Shown: positions 21,766 to 28,256 of the stretch, in pieces
How positions within the stretch are numbered: position 1 is the stretch's first letter
How the letters are laid out: each line of letters opens with the position of its first letter
Source of the DNA: Gloeophyllum trabeum ATCC 11539
Taxonomy: Eukaryota; Basidiomycota; Agaricomycetes; Gloeophyllales; Gloeophyllaceae
Direction of reading: 5' to 3'
Assembly: GCF_000344685.1 (NCBI RefSeq)
Contig: NW_006920413.1
Location: 32,710-60,965, forward strand
DNA length: 28,256 nt
Notes under the pieces: model-generated
What the model saw: the letters and a program-made list of their open reading frames with translations, nothing else
Told to the model about the DNA's origin: nothing
The model's database searches: none
Translations under genes and position numbers: made by a program

Positions 21766-21786
21766 GCGTGACCAACGTGGTCACGC
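21766..21786. promoter_or_regulatory. Perfect palindrome upstream of kinase 1
   Basis: GCGTGACCA (21766-21774), spacer ACG, TGGTCACGC (21778-21786): a perfect 9-bp inverted repeat. Its core GTGAC-N7-GTCAC is also found at the matching place before kinase 2 (25319-25335). It lies about 280 bp before the kinase 1 start. It looks like a binding site for a dimeric transcription factor; which one is unknown. Confidence 0.4.
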
Positions 21787-22062
21787 GACGCCGTCCGTGA
21801 CGACAGCCAATCAGTTTTATGGGCCACATTCGGATAGACAAGAATCAACATCCTGACTCAAGGATAGAACCACGCTGATTTGGTACTACAAACATGTCAT
21901 ACTTACCACTCAGTCCTTGTAGCCTGAACTCGAGCGATTTCTCAAGCTCCGTACGTATTTCTGGTTTCTCGCAACTCATATACAGTACTGAGAGATATGA
22001 CTTTTGTGGTTCGTCCGTGGTGGCACCTTCCATACTGCATCTCCGCTGAACATACATAATAT

Positions 22063-24399
22063 ATGGATTCGATCCGCGAACCAAACACACGTGTATCTCT
22101 TGTATGTCAGGAGAACGGAACGAGGGAGGAAGGAACTCATGTCTCCCTCCACGACCCTAAGAATAAGGAGTACACGCAGAGTGCATTCAAAATGGACGTC
22201 TTCCTGCAGCTATGCTTCCCCAGCATAGATCGGGAGGAGGTATTCGCTACTTTCACAGAGACTCGCCTGAAGGAGTTGCTGCACTTATTAAACCCTGTCG
22301 AACCCGGGGACAAGGAGAGCAGTGAAAGGCCGATATATGCCAATCTGGCAAGTAGTCACTCTGATCCACTTAGCTAGGGAATGGAGTGCTAATAATGAAC
22401 ATCCGTTTGTCTAGCTGAATGCTCTAAACCACATATTTAGGACATTAAATGGCGATCCCACCTTTCCCCGCCTGGCGGCGTACAACGCCTTACTTGAGGT
22501 TGGAAAGCCCCGAAATAGGGCTTGTACTCCTGCCCCTGAGGTATGGGTTGACTATGAAAACAGCGAGGCCGAGCAGTGGACACATGCGCTGGGCATTATA
22601 GAAGTAAAGCCGGAAAAGGACAAAGATCCAGGCTTTAACAACGCCGTCTCGAAACACCATAAATACGAGCAAGTCCAAGCGTGGAATGAGATCCAGCAAT
22701 ATGGTTCTGTCGCTTTCAGGGCTGTGCCGAGATGCTACATGCTTGGAATAGGTTTCTACGACGACGTCGCCCGATTCTACCGATGGGACCGCTCGGCAGT
22801 CATATTTTCGGAATCATTCCACTACAAAAGCGACGTCAAACCTCTCGTTCAGTTCTTGCATGCGCTGGGGACGTTCGGAAACAAGACTATGGGCGCTGAC
22901 TCCTCGATTACGACCGGCGTGCCTGATAATTTCCCTCTGACCCTCCTACGGCGGATATATCACAAGGCTATCGAAGACGGCGTTGTCAAGTACGACTCCA
23001 AGTGCACAGAGAGTAATCTGCCCTCTCGTAGCTCCCACATGGCAGTGCCCGCCAGCCCTAGCTTTGAAGGGCCAGAAAACTGTGTTACTCTGGGCGGTCC
23101 CCTCTTCAGCTCGCGGTCTCTTTTAGGTCGCGGAACCACGGCCTGGTTGGCCTTATCGGCCACAGCCGCCGAGTCAACCTCGTCAGTCGGTAAAGAGATT
23201 CGTCAGTGCTTTGTAGTCAAAGATTCCTGGCGCGAGGAGGGTCGTCTGCCTGAGCACAAGATTTACGAGCGGATCCACCAGAAGGGTCATATCTTCGGTG
23301 TCGCCCGGTGCCGAGGAGGATTTGACATCGACTCAGTAGTACACGAGGAAGAGAAACGGAACCATACTACTTTTACTCAGAGGATCAGGTTGTTCTTGCC
23401 TGAGGCCAAGTTCTCCGCTCGTATACACTATCGATGCGTTCTTGATTCGATTGGTATTCCCTTGAGCCGGTTTCCCTCGACTCGTCAGTTAGTCAAGGCC
23501 GTGAGGGACGCAGTCAAAGGTAAGCTACTGGCTTGTTCTGTGCGGCGCTACGACTCATCTGTCATGCCAGGTCTTTGCGACATGGCCAAGGCTGGAATCC
23601 TCCATCGTGATATCAGCGCCAGTAACATCATGATCAGTGCGTCTCGAAAGGAGGAGCACGAAGCTTGGGGATTTCTCATTGACCCTGAGTACGCCTACTT
23701 TCTGTACGACGAGCAATACAGGTCCGACCTTCTTCGGATTACGGTAAGTCAGATTTTTCGTTCTGATGGTCAGATTGTTGATGGTTTCTTCAGGGGACTA
23801 TCCAGTTCATCTCTTTAGGCCTCCAAAATAAGTCACATGGTGTCGAACATAGATCATGGCATGACCTCGAATCAGTCTACTGGGTTGTCCTTCACACGCT
23901 AGTATGCCATGCTAACACAAACATCACGCCCGAACGTGTACACAGAATCTTTGACGATGAGGAAGGACTCGGCAAGCACGGGTGGATTAGTGCTGGACTC
24001 TGGAACACCGTGGAGGTCACTGATCATCCGCCGCTTACCCAATGTCTCCGCGAGCTAGGCCGACTTGTCCACAGCCACCACCAGCCCGCGCAGGATAAGA
24101 ACCTTCTAACTCATGAACTCGTCTTGAAGGCGTTAGAAGATGCACTTCGTGCTGAGGACTGGCCAAAGGCGGACCCGGCCGCACTCGAATTCGAGCCATG
24201 CAACAACCCGACGAAGCCAAGGAATTTGGATACGTCGGAGATGGTTTCTTCTGATATGCGGTGTGAGAAAGCCATCCGCGTCTTAGATGTCATTGCCAGC
24301 GAGTCAAAGCAAAGTGTTTCGCGTAAGCGCAAGGCCGGCGATGATATAGAGGTACAGGTCGAAGCTCAGTCCACCGGCAGCAAACGAAGCCGTGTCTAG
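22063..24399 (+). CDS. FunK1-like fungal protein kinase, copy 1
   Basis: FunK1 kinases form a fungal-specific, recently expanded family in mushrooms; substrates are unknown. Exons: 22063-22347, 22415-23519, 23571-23743, 23794-24399, giving 722 aa. The N-terminal FunK1-associated region contains EQWTHALGIIEVK and YMLGIGFYDDVARFYRWDR. The probable ATP-site Lys is K364 (FVVKDSWR), the catalytic loop is LHRDISASN (D477), the metal-binding Asp is D501 in FLIDPEYA, and the C-lobe has GTIQFISLG and WHDLESVYWVVL. The C-terminus is basic (SRKRKAGDD, GSKRSRV) and may be a nuclear localisation signal. The first intron (22348-22414) has a GC donor, GCAAGT. Compared with copy 2 the N-terminal leader is shorter: the matching ATG upstream is missing and about 100 bp have been lost, so the start at 22063 is provisional. 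Confidence 0.82.
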
Positions 24400-24591
24400 A
24401 TTGTAGCGCATTTATTCCATGCTTGATTCGAGAAACATTCTGCGCTAGCGAGCGTCTGTATATTTGCAAGCTCCTCAGTCGCTTGTCACTGCCACTCTGA
24501 CAAGTGTCGATGTCCTCCTACTAAGCGTCCCATGTTCCTTCTATAGCATATATAATAGACTGACTCTTATGCAGAAAAAGGTGAGCACTCT

Positions 24592-25178
24592 CAAGCTGGA
24601 TGCAGAGAGCGGCGAGGTAGCTCTTGCACAAGAACCGTTCACGTGGATTTGAACTGTCACGGGTTTTTGGGCGGAGAGGATAAATGTCTGATGACTGGTC
24701 ACCCATCTGCCGTGACACCATCGAACTTTGGACTAGCCAGATGCCTTCTCCATTGTTTTCACCAAGTGCACGAGGACCAAAAGTTTGAATACAACGCGGC
24801 AGCACACGCGCCGTATGCTGCGGGGCTAGGACAGTACCGCGATTCCGCGAAGTCCCTTTGTGTCCTCGCCAGTCACCTCGAATAAGCAGACAGAAAGAGT
24901 ATCAAGAGCGGCTAACTTAGATGGGTTACTTGATGGGGAGGAATCACCGCGGCTGAAATAGCCGAGTATGCTGGTGTCGAGGAGAGGTCATCCGGGGTAC
25001 TTAGATGGTTCGTCGCCTCAAGAATGATGTGTAGAATACTGTCGGCGGAAGTTCTGTCAGAACGATGCAGATAGGTCCTTAAGATCCAGATGAACGGCAC
25101 CAGGAATATCGACTTGCAAGTGCTCCCGTTCCATGTTTACGCTCAAGAAGTCCGTGGTCAATCTTGTCATCATATGTA
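24592..25178 (+). pseudogene. Decayed 3' fragment of PRP6
   Basis: Several blocks match PRP6 exons 9-11 (20457-21154) in order. CAAGCTGGATGCAGAGAG matches CAAGCTGGAGGCAGAAAA. The block around 24775-24900 (GAGGACCAAAAG, CGTATGCTGCGGG, then AGCAGACAGAAAGAGTATCAA) matches 20725-20855. GTGTCGAGGAGAGGTCA matches GCGTCGAGGAGAGGTCA, and GCTCAAGAAGTCC through TCATCATATGTA matches 21117-21154. In-frame stops, frameshifts and deletions (587 bp against 698 bp in PRP6) exclude function. It has no 5' part, so it was never a complete gene. Confidence 0.85.
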
Positions 25179-25318
25179 GAGCACAAGGTGGAAATTATTG
25201 TGTCTCCACAAGTGTTGTAATCATGTTGGAGCATTCTGCGATATCCAGCGTGTGAGTGTGCGCTATAAGCCCATGCACGTCCAGAGGCCTGAAGCCTTCT
25301 CCCGCCACACTGAACGCC

Positions 25319-25335
25319 GTGACAAGTACGGTCAC
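25319..25335. promoter_or_regulatory. GTGAC-N7-GTCAC palindrome upstream of kinase 2
   Basis: GTGAC (25319-25323), seven bases, GTCAC (25331-25335). It corresponds in position to the palindrome at 21766-21786 of unit A; both half-sites and the 7-bp spacing are kept although five of the seven spacer bases differ. It lies about 235 bp before the kinase 2 start. Confidence 0.4.
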
Positions 25336-25569
25336 ATGACGTACACGTCTGTGACGAATCGCATCACAACGCCACTTCGCGGTTCACACGCTTCCTGCAT
25401 TGTCCTTTGACCAAACAAGACCACAGCGATCTAGGCGAGAATCAACATCGATAGAACCACACGAGTCTGCCACACCAAACCATGACAAACAGCTCCTGTG
25501 GGTCCTCAAGTTCGAGCGATTTTTCAGACTCCGTACGTGTTTCTTGTCTTCCCCCAAACCACATCCCAC

Positions 25570-27224
25570 ATGGCTGACTCTCCTCCACCCACTCCTTCTG
25601 ACGTTCCGTTGCCTCCTTCACCGGAAACTTCTGACTGGGACCGGTCGACAACTCGGGAAAACACGCCTGCCTCTGACGTGCCACCTGATCCGCCTACCAC
25701 GCCGAAAATGGGCAAAATAAATTATAAAATCGCCAATACTACTCCTTACAATGCACAGACAAGCGTTTGCGGTGTGTCTCAATATGAGTCGGGGAAGAGG
25801 AAGGGAGAATTCTATACCTCCCTCTACGGTGCTGAGGCTGGCCAGCATCAGCAGGGCGCCTTCAGCATGGATAGCTTCTTGGAATTATGTTTCTCTGGCG
25901 TGGCTATGGAAGATGTATTCTCCACTTTCAAGGACGACCAAGTGGAAGAGCTGCAGCGGCGGTTAGCCGCTGTGAACTAGGGGCCCATCCACAACAGGGA
26001 AAGACCGATGTATCCATTGATCGTATGTAATCGTCGCAATTTCCCCATTCCAGAGTGTCGTGCTAATGATGAAACCTGTCGTTGGAAAGATTCCTGCCCT
26101 ACAATATATCTTCACGATCTTTAAAGGTCTCGCGGATCGCGCCACCCTCCAGCCCTTCGTGGCCCACGACGTATCACGGGCATACCAGAAGGGCGACGAT
26201 GACCTCCACTCTATTGCCCCCGACCTGGTTATAGACGTGGGCGATGAAGAGTCAGAGCCAGGGCAGTGGACACATGCACTGGGTCTTATTGAGGTGAAGG
26301 CGGACAAAGAGAAGGATCCAGCTTTCAATAACGTTATCCCAAAGCGCATGAACACTCAGCAAGTAGAAGCTTGGAGCCAGATCCAGGAATACGGTGCGGT
26401 CGCCTTTCAGGCTCGACCACACTGCTACTTGCTTGGTATCGGCTTCTACGACGACATCGCCCGATTCTACAGATGGGATCGCTCTGCAGTTATTTTCTCG
26501 ACATCCTTCAATTACAAGGACAACTGCGCACCACTCCTGCGATTTCTCTACGGTTTTGTTTTTTTTGGCAACAACAACAACATGGGTGTTGATGCCACAA
26601 TCACTCGTCCCCTGCCCAACAATCATGGGTTGTCCTTGGCCCTTCTACAACGGATATATCGCAAGGCTCGAGAGGAGAAAGTCATCCCTCGTGCACACAA
26701 GGTTGACCAAAACGCTCTATTATCTCAGAGCCTGACTATGGTAGTTCCCTCAAGCCTAAACCATGCGAAGCAGGAGACTTATGTTACTTTGAGTGGCCCG
26801 CTCTTCTCCTCGCAATCTCTCTTCGGCCGCGGCACGAAGACCTGGTTGGCTGTGCCAGCGACATTGATAGACTCGGCCTGCCCATTCGGCGAAGAGCTTG
26901 AGCATGCAGTAGTAATCAAGGACTACTGGCGAGGGGCTGATCGGCTCACGGAGAAGGAGATTTACGACCGGATCCACGCGGGAGGCCATGTTGTCGGTGT
27001 AGCTCGCTGCCGAACGGGGTTTGACGTCGAATCAGTGGATGATGCCACCACACAACAGATACACAACACTTGCGCGTCGAGAGTCAATGCATTGCTTCCC
27101 GAGGCCAAATTTTGCCAGTGTAAACACTATCGATGCGTTCTGGAGTCGGTCGGTATCCCACTGACTCGATTTCGTTCAACTCGTCAACTCCTCGAGGCCG
27201 TGAGGGACGTTGTGAAAGGTGCGG
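25570..27224 (+). pseudogene. FunK1-like kinase copy 2, nonsense mutation and 3' truncation
   Basis: Paralogue of the kinase at 22063-24399. Exon 1 (25570-26022) encodes a Pro/Ser-rich leader (MADSPPPTPSDVPLPPSPE and onward) and a FunK1-associated N-region with MDSFLELCF. An in-frame TAG at 25978-25980 interrupts it just before the sequence that matches copy 1 (RERPMYPLI against SERPIYANL). The intron 26023-26053 is GT-AG and phase 0. Exon 2 (26054-27218) stays open and matches copy 1 throughout (EPGQWTHALGLIEVK, YLLGIGFYDDIARFYRWDR, VVIKDYWR, HYRCVLESVGIPL). The second intron starts with GTGCGG at 27219 and is cut by the element at 27225, so the catalytic loop (HRD), the DFG-equivalent and the whole C-lobe are missing. 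Unless the stop is bypassed by unseen splicing, no kinase can be made. Confidence 0.88.
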
Positions 27225-28256
27225 TGATAAGCCTCAGGATCGTCTGACCCCCGAAAATGCGGACTCAGCACATTGTACAAGCCCTCCGGAGCTTATTCGA
27301 CGCAGCACTCACACGACACTAGGCGTCTATAGGCTCTAAAGAACTACTCTGTTTAGCTCCGGACTTCCTAGCATCCTCGAGGCGTACACGGACCCATTCC
27401 GCGATTTATCTTCGCAAACAGGAGCTCCGGAGCGACTTAACCAACACAACTTCTAGACAAATTAGCTCCGGGGCCGTGGGCACTTCTATCGAGGGGCATC
27501 GTCCTCATGCCCACCCTCCAGCACTTACTCCCCCTCGTTTCCGTCAAGATACCGAAGGTGCGGACACATACGAGTCACCATGAGGCCAGCATCAGTCAGC
27601 AAGCGGCCGGAGGTAATTAGCACGTGACCGGAGCGTCACACGGAGTGATGGGACCGCTTGGATCAGGTGGCAGAGCATCAAGGCGACCTCTAGGGGTTGG
27701 GACAAGCAAGTGGGAGTGCAAGAGAGTCGTATGGTGCATGGTATAGCGGTGGCAAGTGCTGAGCAATCCTGTGGGTAGCGGCGGTTATTTGTTATTTATC
27801 TCCGGACGGTCGCAAAGCCATTCCTGTAGTATAAATTGTACAAAGTAGTGTACAGAAAAACAAGTTTCGACTTCACCATCTCAGAGAATTAGCGTTACGA
27901 TCTCAGCGACCCGAGAAGTTCGAAAGCGTCGAACTTAGCGAATTATAACCGATCTTAGCTTTGCCAATAGGCCTGACTCGTCGAGTGAATTAGCTCCGCC
28001 ATCGATTCAATTAGCTCCAGTGCGTCTCACATAGCGAAATAAAAATTAAACAAGTCCCTTTAGCGTTTTCTACTCCCATGGGCCCGAACCTACACTCGGT
28101 TCCGTGGTTTGCGACTTTGTTTGCGACTTTCGGAGATAAATACTCCGGAGCGTCCATTAGTGTTTGTTTCAGGCATCAAGGTTTTGTTTTATTTTTCTAG
28201 GTCTTCCTACAGACTACCCTAAGGCGTCTTACTCCTCCTTTCCCCCTCGAACTATT
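27225..28256 (+). mobile_element. End of a repeat/transposable element, right copy
   Basis: Inverted counterpart of 1-296: 27225-27520 matches its reverse complement, beginning TGATAAGCCTCAGG. The junction is sharp because it interrupts an identifiable kinase intron. The body continues to the window edge. TTAGCTCCGG or close variants occur at 27353-27362, 27462-27471, 27796-27805 (TTATCTCCGG), 27990-27999 and 28011-28020, and in reverse at 27286-27295 and near 28143. A 12-bp unit GTTTGCGACTTT is repeated in tandem at about 28107-28130. A TATAAA-like site lies near 27831. No transposase, reverse transcriptase or other protein is visible in this 1 kb. The other terminus is outside the window. 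Confidence 0.7.

Larger units (their letters stand above)
20457..24400 (+). repeat. Segmental duplication, unit A (PRP6 3' part plus kinase 1)
   Basis: This stretch, from PRP6 exon 9 through kinase 1, matches 24592-27224 in the same order and orientation. It comprises PRP6 3' coding sequence, an intergenic part, the kinase N-terminal exon and the kinase exon 2. The spacing between matching points is about 3.6-4.1 kb, so the copied block is about 4 kb. The intergenic match includes GAATCAACAT and GATAGAACCAC, and CGAGCGATTT followed by CTCCGTACGT. Unit A keeps the complete PRP6 and the complete kinase C-lobe. Confidence 0.75.
24592..27224 (+). repeat. Segmental duplication, unit B (PRP6 fragment plus kinase 2)
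   Basis: Second copy of the block at 20457-24400, lying directly behind it. It contains the PRP6 fragment, an intergenic stretch (25179-25569) with GAATCAACATCGATAGAACCAC and TTCGAGCGATTTTTC in common with unit A, and kinase 2. It stops at 27224, where the element at 27225 begins; the remaining part of the unit (kinase exons 3 and 4) is absent from the window. Both duplicated genes in this copy are broken. Confidence 0.75.

Noticed and set aside
24010..24399. Separate small gene at the 3' end of kinase 1
   Set aside because: The frame is continuous with kinase exon 4 (from 23794), which carries the conserved C-lobe motifs.
1..28256. One 27-kb mobile element (Starship-like or composite transposon) bounded by terminal inverted repeats
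   Set aside because: The defined termini of both repeats face inward and their bodies run outward. The interval holds ordinary host genes (G-alpha, deoC, PRP6, tRNA) and no tyrosine recombinase or transposase is visible. Two inverted insertions explain it better.

Overview
The window looks like genomic DNA of a filamentous basidiomycete, most likely an Agaricomycete. The evidence is short GT-AG introns (about 45-120 bp) breaking nearly every gene, GC-rich exons, a class I G-alpha gene, an intron-bearing serine tRNA and FunK1-type kinases, a family expanded in mushroom-forming fungi. All gene models were spliced by eye; reading-frame continuity and conserved motifs across every junction support them.

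Layout: (1) 1-296 is the end of a repeat or transposable element. (2) 297-2470 shows no gene. (3) 2471-3878 (-) encodes a G-protein alpha subunit, with an intron-containing tRNA-Ser(CGA) upstream at 4355-4449 (-). (4) 4550-6247 (+) encodes an unassigned multi-pass membrane protein with a long disordered N-terminus. (5) 6687-9357 (+) encodes an enlarged BCS1-like AAA ATPase. (6) 9994-11525 (-) encodes an isopenicillin-N-synthase-like 2-oxoglutarate/Fe(II) oxygenase. (7) About 11.65-14.6 kb is gene-poor. (8) 14627-15577 (-) deoxyribose-phosphate aldolase and 16055-17753 (+) an FAD monooxygenase are divergent and share one intergenic promoter region. (9) 18091-21486 (+) encodes the U4/U6.U5 snRNP protein PRP6. 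(10) 22063-24399 (+) encodes a FunK1-like kinase. (11) 24592-25178 is a decayed 3' fragment of PRP6. (12) 25570-27224 is a second, broken FunK1-like gene. (13) 27225-28256 is the same repeat/TE end as at position 1, in inverted orientation.

The core (2.4-21.5 kb) is ordinary host housekeeping and metabolic genes with no visible operon-like logic beyond the divergent pair. The right-hand quarter is the dynamic part. A block carrying the 3' part of PRP6 plus the kinase has been duplicated in tandem. The second PRP6 piece is decayed, the second kinase carries an in-frame stop, and it is cut off inside its second intron by the element at 27225. Upstream of both kinase copies a GTGAC-N7-GTCAC palindrome is retained although the surrounding sequence has diverged. 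The two element ends form a 296-bp inverted repeat (roughly 85% identical by eye) studded with TTAGCTCCGG-type motifs; their termini face inward and their bodies run out of the window on both sides.
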